Shown piece by piece: positions 23,923 to 36,921 of a stretch of 64,000 nucleotides of DNA. Below the pieces are notes generated by a model. That model did not search any database. It saw only the letters and a program-made list of their open reading frames with translations, and was not told the origin of the DNA. Source of the DNA: Pilaira anomala (Eukaryota > Mucoromycota > Mucoromycetes > Mucorales > Mucoraceae); the NCBI GenBank assembly GCA_025716855.1, contig JAIXMQ010000018.1, positions 483,820 to 547,819 of the forward strand, given 5' to 3'. The translations under genes were made by a program, and so were the position numbers. Each line of letters starts with the position of its first letter. Within the stretch, counting starts at the first letter, position 1.

Positions 23923-26900
23923 TTTTAATAAAGGAAGGTAAAATAGATGTGAAAGATAATTTTTTTTTTTTCACATTTCAATTATTCTCTTCTTTTTATA
24001 TTAACTTGAAATCGGAGTAGTATAGGTGTAATAAGTTCTTTTGGAGTTCACTTTTCATATAATTAAAACTTAATATACTTCAAAAATTAATTTTTCATGT
24101 GTCGCATTTACACAAAAGAGTTCACGGTCCCAAATTGTATTGCTTCCTTTATGCACTTCTTTATTTTATTGAGTGGAGTTAATTTTTTTTTTCTGTCGTA
24201 ATCATCATCCGAATAGACTAAAACCCTGTTATCTTGATTATACAGATGTTTTAGTAAAAAAAAAAAAAAAAAGGTGGGTATATTCAATCAAGAAAAAAAA
24301 ACATTGTTAAAGTTTTAACATATATGTTCCTTAAAATAAAATTAAATCAAGTACTTAATTGAGTTGGCAAATAATAAAAAAGTGCTACGCTTATTTTAGT
24401 GTGCGTCAATGGTAAAGAAACATTATATTTTGCAATTTATCTGATTATATGATCTGAAGTATGTATACAAGATAATTGTTACATATATCCGCGGTAGCAT
24501 ATCTGAAGCTGTTAGTGTAACGTCTACTGAGTAATGCTTGGGACGAATTCGTGCAAATCCCAGAAAAAAATATGTTCATTTATTGACTAAAAATAAGTTC
24601 AACCTCCTCTCACAAAATTTACGCCGAGAAACTTCTGTAATATAGCTGCTATATTCTTTTGTTTAGCATTTCCCGTTGGCTGGGAACAGTGTTTTTAAAA
24701 AACTATATAGGCTGTTGTACAATGATTCGAGTTCAACCTTACGAGTTACGCCATGTTGTTCCAATGTAATTTTAATTAATAACATAAATGATACGGACAC
24801 TCATACATAATGCCAAATAGAAAAGAGATGAACAAATAGATATTATGATGGAAATATATACGAGCTATATGGGACTTCTGTATATCGTAATAATGTGTAG
24901 TCATCAAGCTTTATCAATCTCGAGTGAATCAAATTCAATTTATCAGAAATCTTTCTATAAGATGCTATACATTGTTATTCATCAAAAATAATAAAAAAGC
25001 AAGAGACAATGTACTAATAAAAAAAAAAGCTTTTGAATAAAGAAAAACATTATTCACATGCAATTATTAATGCCGCGGAGCTGTTTGAATATACTACTAT
25101 TATATTCTTCAAAGGTCTAGATCCTAAAAAATAAAGATTATGTTACCTTTAAAAGACTTTACGGCTTTTATTTCTGAATATGATATATTACTCAGTTCTC
25201 TTAGAATACCAAAATTTACATATTTAAAAGAGTAGTATGATATAGTCGAACACTTTATATAAATATAAAAGGTAATGATGCAGTACATTAGCAATTTCAA
25301 TTCCCCCCCCCCCCTCGAGAAGTAATTTTACTTTATTGATCACCGTAAACGAAAGATCCGAGGCATGAATCAGAAGTTCAAACACCCCCCCCCCCTTTTT
25401 TTTTTGTGAAAAAAAAAAGAGTATTATTTTGTCATTTTATAAAATAAATTAGCAAAACTAGAAATTTCGGCGCATAAAATCCAATCATTAACATGCACGG
25501 GAAACTACTCCTTTCTAGTATACTACACTTTCCTGAGTAAAATAACTGTTTTAACTAACAAAAAGTTAAAAAGCAGAATCATTCGTGTGCGATCGGGTGA
25601 TAACCATATATTGGTTTCCAGACCTCTGTACACATTTTATATATAGCTTCAACTGGGAAGTTTTAATTATACTTGCAGCAAATTTTTTTGTCAGGTAATT
25701 GCTAAAACCATGCATTGTGTTCATAATAGAGTTTAATCTATTCGATACAACTTTTAACGCTCTCTTTTATATTGTCGATTCCCATTTATAGCTCTAACCA
25801 TATCACAAAATCTGTACGACTGCATTTTCTTGGACCAATGTCAATGTTTTTTTTTCTGCTTATAAAAAATAAATAAATATGTATGCTAGCTTATTTGTGC
25901 ATGATTAACAAAGATGCAATCACAAAATAGTAAAATGCTTACAGAATATATACAGTCAGTTTGAAGTTGTATTTTGTATATTTACTTCGAAATTCAAAAA
26001 GATAATAATATTTGAAGTTAGTCAAAATACTCAGCTTAAAAACAAAGTTTTTAACACAGTTATTTAATATATAATGTAAGATTTTCATGTGACAAAAGTC
26101 AATTATATATATCTAAGGATAGTTACTATGTTGATATTTTTTTTTACTGTCAAATGGCCAAATACACAGCACAGAAAATCTTGAGTCTATTGATATCTAA
26201 TTACAAAAATATAATTAATATCAGATGCCTATAAAAGACTCCGGCATGCCCAAATACCTTTTTTTTCTAAGTTTTATGCTTGAAGAAATCGGAAAAGCTC
26301 TAATGTCAAAATCAAAAGATTCCATGAAATGTGATATGTCAAAATCAAAAGATTCTTGCATGAAATGCGATATATAAAGAGTACGATGATAAAATGATGA
26401 GGTTCTTCTTTAAGTCCCGACATTGATCTTTAAATAAGCACAAACCATAAATTGTGGCAAATTAGCGTTATCAAAATAAAAGGAGGCAGGGCTTTATGTT
26501 CAGAGATACAGAAAAAAAAAAAAGAAAGACGTGTAGATCCCGATATCTTTATTTCTATATAAATATTGGCCTAGTGGCTTCATATTTGTAGGTATTATAG
26601 GTATAAAAAATGTCATGTCAATTTAATCTAATTAGCCAATACTTCTTTAGCACACATGTTTAATTGGACAGAAAAATGTACGGGTAAATTATGTGATGAT
26701 GAATCTAAATATAATTGAAATATTCCAGAAGATGTAAATATTCTTGACGTGCTGTCAATAATCAACAGATCTAATTATTAGCCGTGATTATATAATTCAT
26801 TGTCTAGATCTATACAGTGTATACTGCCTGTATGCGACAAACTCAGCTATTAAAACATATATGTGTATTACCTTATATTTATTATTTAATAAAACAGTTT

Positions 26901-27026
26901 TGGAAGGAACTATTCTGAAGGATTATCTTCATTATAGTTTAATTCATTTTTACAGCCAGTCAGCCTTATTATATATTTAATTGTTGTTTTTTGTTCTTAT
27001 ATTTTTAAGTTATATTCATAGCGAAG
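23923..27026. other. Large AT-rich intergenic region
   Basis: 3.1 kb with no supported gene. Contains two C-runs (near 25304 and 25385) that adjoin other homopolymers, and an imperfect tandem duplication of about 36 bp at 26302-26378 (TCAAAATCAAAAGATTC core). The first few hundred bases carry the polygalacturonase promoter. Confidence 0.6.
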
Positions 27027-27335
27027 ATGTGCTCTGAATATCACAACGAAGAGTCTAAAAATTTTTATATTGCCATGGACAATGTTCCTATTCATAAGCA
27101 TGGAGACATAGGAAGGTACATTGCTGACCGTGGCTACGGTTGTGTTTATATGCCCCCCCCATATTTTCCAGAATTAAACCCAATAGAGCAATTCTGGTCG
27201 GTCGTTAAGAGAAAACTCAAGAGAGAAAAACTTTTCCAAAAGGAAACCCTCAATTCAAGGATTTCTAAAGCATGTGACAACATTTTATACAGTGATTTGA
27301 AAGGCTTTTGTCATTATTCTGCAGGTATGTTTTAA
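27027..27335 (+). pseudogene. Tc1/mariner transposase fragment (C-terminal)
   Basis: A 102-residue ORF matches the C-terminal DDE_3 part of Tc1/IS630 transposases: FYIAMDNVPIHKHG (second catalytic Asp), then the final acidic residue in ELNPIEQFWSVVKRKLKR. The spacing is 35 residues, one more than Tc1 DD34E, and the extra residue is a Pro encoded in a C-run (MPPPYFPELNP). The first catalytic Asp, the N-terminal DNA-binding domain and terminal repeats are not visible, so it is a decayed fragment. Confidence 0.85.
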
Positions 27336-28200
27336 TCAACAGCCGCTTTAATGATGGCAAAAAAAAGTGTGCCACCTATTTTAAGAAAGAGTGTAAGTTT
27401 GTGCCAACTTAGCCCTCACTTCAAAATCAATGTAAGAGTGTATCTTAAGAATTCATTTTATTATGCATTAATATATGGATAGTATCATTAAGTAACAATT
27501 TTGATTCCATGACCCATCAGTAGCTGTCTTTAATATTTATTTGATTATATTGTACAAGTAGTTGTAGACATAGTTTTACATTACAATCTGTAGCAATTGA
27601 GTGATTTTTTGTTTTCTTTTTGAACATGTGCATGTAGTTTTGTGGAGAGATATACAACTATTATATCAGTTTTAATCAACTCCAGCGGGTTCCCGTTTCT
27701 TTTCTTTACTTTGCACATGTATTCTACTAGAGTTATCAAATCTTTGCTTCCCTCGTTTGCAACCAGTCTTTTTTTGATTGTGGCGAAACTCTTGGTTCGA
27801 TCGCGGTTTGGCCAGTCCTTTAACGTTCGTGAAGCTTTGAACAGCTTCAAAATCACTTCGTAATGTTCGTTCTCGAATCTTTTTTGATGAGAAATGTGAT
27901 TCAGAATAACATAATACGTGCGTAATTTGCCAAAGCGAAAGGAGCGAAATGGCGTACACGTTGTTACAAGAGTTCTTCTTCTTGCTTCTTAAGTACTAAG
28001 ATGGCTGTTATTAAAGCTGTTACTACTGGAGTGTTCATTTTTTTTTCTTTTTCTCTCTCTAAAATATGTGTAACTTGAAATCACATGACTTGTTTTTCTC
28101 TGCCTTCTTTTTGATTCGATGATTTCATGGTTTGAATTTTTTTTATCTAGTTTTTTTTCGTTCTTTCCTCTTTATACTTTTTTAATTTTTTTATCAGATT
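27336..28200. other. Intergenic region
   Basis: AT-rich; overlapping weak ORFs on both strands at 27581-27959 show no recognisable domain. The last 150 bp are T-rich and form the channel-gene promoter. Confidence 0.55.
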
Positions 28201-31200
28201 ATGAGCAAAATCGACCTCTCTTTTAAAGAGCAACAGAGGGTAGAAGATATCATAAATTTAAAAGCAACGATAATACAGATATCTACAAACTTAGGGTTTG
28301 CAATATGTGTATTTTTTTTATTTAGTTGGTTGAGGCCGAGACATGCTTTTATTTACGCCCCTAAAGCGAAATTATCTCAATCTGAGTAAGAAATTTAATA
28401 CGACAATACCATATAGTTTTTGTATTTTTTTTTTTGTATTAAAAAGAATAGTGTTCTAATAGTGTTCGTAAACCAGAGGCGCTGGGACCAGGATTATTTG
28501 ATTGGATAAAACCAGTATTCAAAATCAAGGACGATGACTTGTTGACAAACATTGGACTTGATGCATATGTCTTTATATACTTCACCCGAATATTGAGACG
28601 ATTAATTGCTGTTCTCACTTTAATTTCGATATTTATTTTTATTCCTGTAAATATAGTGGCAACTTTCAATACCGGGTAACTTTTTTTTTTTTTTTTTATT
28701 GATTTATTTTTTGTATTTATAAAATTTTCGCCACTTGTTGCACAAAAAAAATAGTGATTGGCCACCCGTTGGGCTTGAATTCCTATCAATTTCAGCAATG
28801 AATTATCAATATGGTAAACAAATCGAAGAACCAAACCATTCTTGGTATTGGTCACCTACTATTGCCAGTTGGGTATTCTCTGCTATTGTAATATGGGAAA
28901 TGATTCATGCCTCAAGAAAGTTTCTCTTATTTCGACAAAAGTACTATTTAAGACTTGAAGAAGAAATCAAGACAAAGTTACCATCCATGTCGCCGACTGA
29001 ACTACAACATTATCAACAACAAGAATTGATTTCTAGATCGTTGCTTGTACATTTCAATTTACATCGTAGCAAAAACATAAAGTCAATACGACAAACAACT
29101 ACAGATGAATATAATATGATGCCGAATGAGCTTGTGAGAACGATGGTCAACTCAAATTCAACCATTCCTTGCCAGCAAGTACTTGTTGGTAAACACAACA
29201 ATAAACTTGTTCTTCTAATTAAAGATTATAAAAAAATCATAAAAGCATTAGAAAAGTGTTTAGACTTTTATCTAAGCCGTATACATAGTATGTTTGATAT
29301 ATAAACATATCAAAAAAAGAAAAAGAAAATTAAATATATATTTTTTAATTATTTACTTAGAAGACGGATCAACGGCAACGACAAGGCGACCTCAAATTCG
29401 ATTAAACTGGAAATTAGATAAAACCGACGCCATTAATTATTACACAGAGCGGGCTCTCTTATTAGATTCAGCTATTCGACGAAATCGACAGAAATTATTG
29501 AAGAATAATTATGGATGGGCTATTTATTCGTCAAAGCGTTTAGCTCAAGAAGCCTATTTATCGATCGAAAAAAGACTATCACAACTAGATTTTAATAGTT
29601 TACCTAAAAGTCATTGCGAGAGTGTCCGGTTAGCGCCTCATCCAGATGATATCATTTGGGCCAATATGGATATCGATAGACATACTGATCAACTGAAGCG
29701 TTGGTTTGGATTCGGTTTATTTTGTTCTATTGTCTTTGCTTGGGCCATACCCATTGCTACTTTGGGTATCATGTCCAATTTGATTAATATGATTCGACTA
29801 TTTCCACAATCTGAAGAAGTGTTGAAACGCAACCAATTGACCACAGGCATCATTCAGTCCTATCTTACACCTTGGTTAATGGTCTTGTTTTATTTCGGAT
29901 TACCTGATTTACTTCATTTTGTAACACGTCAACAGGCTTTCAAAACAGAAACTGTAGTACAACAAAAAACACTTTCTAAATTATACGGATTCTTTATTGT
30001 AAACAATTTGTTTATCTTTACATTGATTAGTATGATGGTTGGTATTATAGGTCAAATTTGTGCCTTAACCTTAGCAGGTAAATTGACAGACAGAAGGCTT
30101 TCACAATATATCGTTCAAATTGCTAAAAACATGTCGGATGTCTCTTCATTCTGGATTAATTATATTTGTATTCGATCTGTTGGTGTTATATTCGAATTAT
30201 TACAAGTAGCACCCCTTTTATCACTCATTCTATTTCGCGGTAAAGGTTGGTTTGGATATACGCCACGTCAACTTCAAAAAGTCACTGGACCACCTCCCTT
30301 TTTTAAATTCGCCAAAAGTTATGGTATGATGATTTCCTTTTTTACAGCCGCTTTAGTTTATTCCGTCATTGCGCCTGTTGCGCTTCCATTTGCTCTGATT
30401 TATTTCGGTCTAGCAACAACCACATTTAAATACAAACTCATGTATATTTACGTGACAAAAGTAGAAACTCATGGTAAAATCTGGCCTTTACTGTACAGTA
30501 TGGTTATGATTTCATTATTTGTATTTCAATGTATGATGATTTTGATACTTAGTTTGAAGGCTGGTATGTACCAAATTTACTCATTGATACCACTCCCAAT
30601 TATTACCACCGTTATTTTAATCTTCTATACTCGATACTTGTTGAAGCATAATACACTAAAGACATGGATGGAATACAAGACGAGTATTTGTAATGATTCA
30701 GCATCTGATATTAGCCCCAGTACGATTGATGAACTACCAGATTTAGCACCATCTGAAAATGATGATAAAAGAGATGTAGATTTGATCAATTCAATTTATC
30801 GAGATCCTTCATTGTTTGATACATTATGGAAGCCTATGCTATTTGAACGCTTGAAACCACTTATACCTGATCTCTACAAAGACCACCCACAAAAAGATCG
30901 TATTCTACGTACATTATTCAAAGAAGAAAAGAAAAAGAAGACAACAAAAGACGACAATCATAATAAGCCAAATCAGAATGCTGACGAAAAATTAAAAGCA
31001 AGGGCTCAACTGGAACAAGAAATGAGTATGTTTATTCCAATACCACAAGAATTTTGTCCAGAACAAGGCAGTAGTAGTAGTAACGACCCTTACTTTATAG
31101 AACAAGATAGCTTGAATCCAACTGCACCTACACTAGATATTATTCAGAAACCTCCGCCTACTTATTCGGATGTAATTTCACAACAAAGAAGACACTCATT

Positions 31201-31204
31201 TTAA
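28201..31204 (+). CDS. CSC1/OSCA (DUF221, TMEM63-like) cation channel
   Basis: Exons 28201-28385, 28463-28675, 28755-29287 and 29361-31204 give 924 residues. One N-terminal helix (TNLGFAICVFFLFSWLRPRH) leads into LGPGLFDWIKPVFKIKDDDL, the cytosolic signature of the CSC1/OSCA/RSN1 family. After a pair of helices comes the long cytosolic domain ending in APHPDDIIWANM, then the DUF221 pore region of about seven to eight helices (RWFGFGLFCSIVFAWAIPIA, YLTPWLMVLFYFGLPDLLH and others). Family members are mechano- or osmosensitive, Ca2+-permeable channels. The C-terminal tail is charged and ends with PPPTYSDV, which contains a PPxY motif that could recruit a Rsp5-type ubiquitin ligase. Confidence 0.92.
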
Positions 31205-31303
31205 AATATAATATACCCTTTTTTCTCCATTATTATATATATTATATGTATATAAAAAAAAAGTAAACATTTATTTATTTAATTATTTATTAGTGAATTA
31301 TTA

Positions 31304-33133
31304 TTATTCCTCCTCTTCCTTTACAAAAGAAGATTTTGTTTGTAAAGAACGAATGATTTCATAAGCTCTCTTGTTTAATGTACATATGGGGGTATCTTCT
31401 TCTGATATTACATTATGTCTCATCAGCATTCTTTCTGAATATTGAATAGCGGGATCAGCATAAATTGAACTTGCTTGTCGTAATATTCGGTAAGAGCGCA
31501 TTAGATTGATTTGACAGATGGAACGTATTTCGTTATAGGGACATGCTTTTTCGATGATTAAATACAAGTGAATGGTAATGATAGCGCCGTAAACTGGACT
31601 ATGATGACAACCAATGGTATCAATCGAAGTTAATGCTTCAAGTATTTGGGTATAGTGATTAATAATGGATAAGCAACCTACAAGACAATAGAACTCTAAG
31701 TCAGTTGTCATGTTGATCGTTTCTCTCTGCTGTTGCTGTTGTTGTTGGTCATAACTAATAGGATGTGAAGGACTAGAAGGATCTTGAAGTAAAAAATCTT
31801 GAAAGTATTTTGAAGGTAAAAAAGGTAATTGAGCAAATAATTGAGTATGACAATATAATTCATGTAATAAAAGTGCTTCTAAATCATTTTTACTATAAGT
31901 TTGAGTTGGGTTATCAAGATTTAATTTAAACATGTCGGGTGTATTGAAATAGGTTTTAAATAGTTGTGAATCTAAGCCAGCCTTTAATGCCTTTGTTGAT
32001 TGTAATGAAATCATATAAGCAGATTTAAATAATTCCAATTTTCGAATCACTGTAATTCGACAATATTGTGAAAAGAATTCAATTTTTTTAATCATATTAT
32101 TTTCTTCAGGAAATATTGGTTGTGGAAAATCTACATGCCAATCTTCTACTAGAATAAATCCATGGTTACCAGTTGCGTTCCAATTTGAGTAATAATCAGA
32201 ACATAATAACATCCAAGCAAATCTTCTTAATTTTTCCTTTTTTTCACATTCGTTAAAATCATGCTGTTGCTCATCTAATAAATGTAAATCCATAGCTAAA
32301 CCCATTCTGATGGCAATACTTAATAAAGGTGATTTGATTCTGGAAGGTGAAAAAAGATGTAGATGATCTTGTGGAAATAGAGATAATATAAACATGGATT
32401 GTACAACCAAAATATCATGTACATCAAACAAATCTTGTAATAATTGTCTAGCTTGAGAATAATAAGTATGCATAAGGGAGTTGGAAATATTTAAATTGCC
32501 TCGGTGATGAATGGTAGTATGTCGAATCATTAATGTACATATGCTTAATATTAACAAAGTTTCTATTTTGTATTTTTTTGCTGCACCAGGTTGGGATAAT
32601 ATCATATCTGTATTTGCAATTAAACTAGGTACATCTATAAAAAACGAATAGCCGCAATCAATAAAATTTTGTACGCAATGCCTTATTAACTGCATTGAAT
32701 TGTATTGTTGTGATAGCTGATCTTGTCGTGGTGGTATAGATGCTACTGTTGATAATTTAAGCACAGGTTCAATCAATTGTCGAAAATATGTGATATCGAA
32801 TCCATCTGAATTCACTCTCTTTTTATCTCGAAATTTAGGTGGTTCAGGCTTCACATTCGTTCGAATTGCTTCTAATACCTTTTCTAATTCAGATATCGTT
32901 ACAATACGTGTCTCTAAAGTCATCATTGTGGGTGTCAACTTTAATTTCCACGTGACTGCATCCTCTTGTTCGGTTTTAACAACGGCTTCATCTTGTATTG
33001 AATTATCACAAAATGAAATGTCGGCATGCTTTAGGATCAGCAATGCTTCTTTAAGAAATTGATCTAGCAAGACTGTTCTATTATTCTCTTTATTTGAAAA
33101 GCTTAATGTTGATAAACCTTCTGGTGCGATCAT
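31304..33133 (-). CDS. Fungal_trans-domain regulator without visible zinc cluster
   Basis: An intronless 609-residue ORF. The middle (about residues 140-420) fits the fungal-specific transcription factor domain: YYSQARQLLQDLFDVHDI, VQSMFILSLF, SIAIRMGLAMDLHLLDEQ, KLRRFAWMLLCSDYYSNW. Downstream is a Gln run from a CAG/CAA tract. The N-terminus has no Zn2Cys6 motif, unlike most Fungal_trans proteins. Either the zinc cluster is in an unrecognised upstream exon, or this is a regulator lacking its own DNA-binding domain. Converges with the CSC1-like gene (100 bp between stops). Targets unknown. Confidence 0.8.
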   Translation of the reverse strand: MIAPEGLSTLSFSNKENNRTVLLDQFLKEALLILKHADISFCDNSIQDEAVVKTEQEDAVTWKLKLTPTMMTLETRIVTISELEKVLEAIRTNVKPEPPKFRDKKRVNSDGFDITYFRQLIEPVLKLSTVASIPPRQDQLSQQYNSMQLIRHCVQNFIDCGYSFFIDVPSLIANTDMILSQPGAAKKYKIETLLILSICTLMIRHTTIHHRGNLNISNSLMHTYYSQARQLLQDLFDVHDILVVQSMFILSLFPQDHLHLFSPSRIKSPLLSIAIRMGLAMDLHLLDEQQHDFNECEKKEKLRRFAWMLLCSDYYSNWNATGNHGFILVEDWHVDFPQPIFPEENNMIKKIEFFSQYCRITVIRKLELFKSAYMISLQSTKALKAGLDSQLFKTYFNTPDMFKLNLDNPTQTYSKNDLEALLLHELYCHTQLFAQLPFLPSKYFQDFLLQDPSSPSHPISYDQQQQQQQRETINMTTDLEFYCLVGCLSIINHYTQILEALTSIDTIGCHHSPVYGAIITIHLYLIIEKACPYNEIRSICQINLMRSYRILRQASSIYADPAIQYSERMLMRHNVISEEDTPICTLNKRAYEIIRSLQTKSSFVKEEEE

Positions 33134-33335
33134 TCTTTTTTTTTTTTTTTTTTTTTGATTATAAGTTCAGAAAAAAAAAAAAAAAAAAAAGGAAATGAAT
33201 TGAAGGGAAGTGAAAGTATATGTAAAAAGCGAAAGTGAAATGGTGTGATAGGATATCCAATACGGAATTTGAATTGCACTCAACTTCTGATGTCACTTTT
33301 TCAAGCAGTAAACAAGGTTTAAAGGTTGCCAAAGC

Positions 33336-33403
<68 letters not shown>

Positions 33404-34223
33404 GATGTAAAAGTATATTAGTTTTCAATAAAAGTCGTATGAAATTGATAATAGCTTTTGCATATAAATGTTGTTTGGAAGTACTCCTTGGTTGTACACA
33501 TAGCTCCTGAAATAATGATTACCTACACAGGTAATAAGACGCTCACATACTTTCTTTCAAGATCCTATAGTATAATGATCTGTAGTAGTCATATTTATCC
33601 CCCTTTTTCTAAAAAAGTTATCTTTAAGGGTCTTCTTTTGTTTTATTTCAGTATGGATCGCAGAAAAAATAAATTCAATAATGAGCGTCAAGCCTACTAC
33701 TAAAAGCTTATTTTTGAGAGTTATTTAATAAGCTTTCATGTGTATATTCTACAGTCTCTCTATAAAAACTGTTTTATTTTTATCATCACTTTTAATTTCT
33801 AAATAAAGCTGCCTTTTCACATCAAACATTTTTTAGAAACGATAATATAATAATACTTTTTTTAATTTATGATATGAATACGTAATTTCTTAAAATCGTA
33901 CACAGAAGAGTTTCTTCTTCTATCCTTCTTTTCGTTTATTAGCGTTCACTAACTGTTGTAAATTCGGTCCGACTCTTTTCATACTGAGATGTATTTATTT
34001 TTTTCTTTTTTGATTCTATCGAAAGCATAAGCTACTTGCATTAAGCACATTATAGGGAGCTGGACGTCCTATTCGATTAAAAATTATTTATAGAGTCGCT
34101 GTCAGCTTGTACGACGCAAGTTGTCCCGACCTGTTCAATGAGAACTTTACGATTACATAATAATTTAAAGTTGCTTTTATTGAGAAAAAAAAAAAAAAAA
34201 AGTTTGTCCATTATATTCTTATA
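33134..34223. other. Intergenic region with a 63-nt poly-T tract
   Basis: Upstream of the Fungal_trans gene. T-run at 33338-33400; no supported gene. Confidence 0.65.
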
Positions 34224-35558
34224 CTACTTCCTTTGTCTTCCCTTCATTTTTAAAATACAATTGCTGCAATACCATTTACCTTTTGGTACAGTTTTTAAGT
34301 CAACACAAGCCAAATGAAACCATTCAATTTCACACTGAAAGATAAAAATGAGCATCTTGGTTGATATATATATATATATATAAAAGGACTTACATCTGCA
34401 TTATCACAAGCTACCATTTCCCCGTAAGATATTTGCTGACAGTAGCAGTAAAGTGGTTCATTAGGATCAATTGGCATATCAGGAATAACGATACTATAAT
34501 TATATTAGCACACTAGAATATCTCAAAGAAAATACAATACTGCCATTTACTTACTTTTTAGGTTTTCCGTTTTTACTTGATTGGTATGTGCTTTTGGTCT
34601 TTTCTTTATCAACATTCTTTAATTTTGATTCCTTCAGTGTCTGTGTACGTACACCGGCTGGTGGAGGTGTACCATGAAGATTTGTTTCTTTTACTGCCTT
34701 TCTCTCTAAAAAAAAAAAAAATAAAAAAAAAAAAAGGTACCGGGTTAATACATAAATATTATGTCTATTTGTCTATCTAATTACTCTTCGTTACTAAAGA
34801 AAAAAAAAAAAAAAGATCAGCATTTATCCAAGGGAAATTTATTTTATATCTTTTTCAACTTACTTTTTCTATCTCCTTTCACTTCTTTTCGTTCTAATCG
34901 TTTAGTAACTCTTTCTCTAACGTCGGCACCTTCTTTTAAGCTACGAGCAGAAGGTTGTAAACCAGGCAAAGTTGTGATTCGACTATCGCCAATCGTTTGG
35001 TCTTCTTCAAACTTGACTAAGTCAGCATCGAGTCGATTACAATGACGATCGACCTAAATCGTTATATTTTAGGAGATATATACACTTTTTTTTTTTTAAA
35101 AAAAAAAAGAAAATAGATTCTTACAGCTTCAAAAGTTGATTTTGCTAAAGCAACCTTTTCTTCCCCTCGTTTCAAAGTTTCTGTTAATATTTGACTGAGG
35201 TTTTTTAATTTATCTAGACGTAAGTTGGGGTCCATATATTTCATATTATCAATTAAGCAAATGGCTTCTTTAGAGACATTTTCCATTAAATCTACCAAAA
35301 GTGTTAATGAGGCAAGTCTTTATTTATTTATTTATTTATTTGTACCTTGTGCGTAACCGTCAAGTTCTCTCATAAGAGTAAAGTTTCGTTGTAGGTCAAG
35401 TGGTACGGCTTCAATGGCTATGACAATGAACAAAAAAAAGTTAGTTTTTTTCCCTTTCTTATTCGTCGCGTTATGAAGTATTCTTATTTACTATCGATAT
35501 AATCGTCGAGATAGACCAAGTTATCAAACTGTTTAACCCCATTCGTTACCGGTTTCAT
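34224..35558 (-). CDS. ING-family PHD-finger chromatin protein
   Basis: Multi-exon. Start [20 protein letters not shown] at 35558, then an ING N-terminal helical domain ([33 protein letters not shown]), a basic Ser/Thr linker, and a C-terminal PHD finger: [34 protein letters not shown] and KGKWYCSNC, ending KMKGRQRK. The PHD keeps the Tyr/Ser/Met and Trp residues that form the H3K4me3 cage in ING proteins. Family members target histone acetyltransferase (NuA4/NuA3) or Rpd3 deacetylase complexes; which one applies is not decidable here. Some internal exon ends are approximate. Confidence 0.92.
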
Positions 35559-35771
35559 ACTGATAAAAAGAGAATAAATAAATAAAGGAAAAAAAGAGAG
35601 ATAGAGAGAGAGATAAATCATAATTTAGGTGGTTGATAATGAGAAATGAAGTCAGAAACCAACGTCACAATACCTACAAGAGATCAAGTTTTGTAAGTAA
35701 AAAAAAAAAAAAAATTGACATGTTATAACTCGTTTATTTATTTTTTCATCTTTTTTTTTTTCTTTCAAAGA

Positions 35772-36753
35772 ATGTCTAAACTAAACTGGCTTATTATCTT
35801 TTTCTTTATTCAAATATGTTTTGCTTCTACTGGAAATGATCAAGCACCTTATCATCATTGTTTGGACGAATGCGTACAAGTGACTTGTCCTACCAGTACA
35901 TTAAATTTTTCCTTACGTTTACTCAATTGGAATTGTATGTGTAACAATCGATGCATATAATAATAATTTTTGTTGACAGATATTGTATAAGATAGGCCCA
36001 GAGAACTGTAGATATGAATGCGGTCAAAAGATGACAGATATAGCCGAAGAACAAGGATCAGAAATATATCAATACTATGGTAAATGGCCATTTTATCGAT
36101 TATTAGGTATGCAAGAACCAGCTTCGGTATTTTTCTCTATCGGAAATGGACTTGTTCACGTATATTACTTTTTCAAGTTAAGAAAAAGAGTACCAACGAT
36201 TTATGAATTAAAAGGGTATATATTACTTTATTCATGCGTTGGTGTAAATGCTTGGCTCTGGAGTACAGTGTTTCATATGAGAGATGTTTACTGGACTCAA
36301 CTACTTGATTATTTCAGTGCTACTTTACTAGTACTTTATTCTTTATTTTATGCTATCGTCCGAGTATTTCATGTATTGAGATTAACGCGTACATGTCTGG
36401 GATTATTGTTTCTTTGCTTCTATATAGCTCATATTGTTTATCTATCTGTATTTGCATTTGATTTTCATTACAACATGATTGCAAATATCATTTTGGGTTC
36501 TATTCAAGTCTCAATCTGGTTCTATTGGTTTCTTAGAGAAAAAGAAGGTCGTTCTTATGGATACCTGGCGGTTCTTTCTGGTATCGGTGTTTCACTGGCC
36601 TTGTGCCTTGAACTCATTGATTTTCCGCCTTTGTGGCGAGTATTTGATACACATAGTTTATGGCATTTGACAACCATTCCGTTAACAATCATTTGGTATA
36701 AATTCCTTTTAGCAGACGTTTGGTACGAGACCCATCATGCTATATTACCTTGA
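35772..36753 (+). CDS. PER1: PER1 (PGAP3-like), GPI-anchor lipid remodelling
   Basis: Exons 35772-35934 and 35996-36753 give 306 residues. A signal peptide (KLNWLIIFFFIQICFAS) is followed by the Cys-rich luminal region CLDECVQVTC and NWNCPENCRYECGQ, then QYYGKWPFYRLLGMQEPAS, a hallmark of the Per1 family, and seven hydrophobic helices. Catalytic-type His residues appear in HMRD and near the C-terminus (WHLTTIP). Per1 removes the sn-2 acyl chain of GPI-anchored proteins in the ER. I chose the acceptor ending GATAG at 35995 rather than the nearer GACAG because only it restores the WxCxxxCxYxC pattern and the reading frame. Confidence 0.93.
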
Positions 36754-36921
36754 AGAATAACAAAATGGTAATATAGTATTTCATGACGGAGTAATTTTTT
36801 TATTTTATTTATTTTTTAAATAAAACAAAATGTTTCATTTAAAAAATTTCAAGAAGAGTTGGGGGTGGGGGGTGGGGTTTTTTTTTTTTTTTTTTTTTTT
36901 TGTTATTGTTGCTTTTTTTTT

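Noticed and set aside
24484..24570. tRNA-like stretch with a TTCGTGCAAATCCC segment
   Set aside because: No consistent acceptor or anticodon stem; T-arm match too weak.
27581..27959. Overlapping ORFs on both strands near 27.6-27.9 kb
   Set aside because: No domain, no splice context, similar length on both strands; best treated as chance ORFs.
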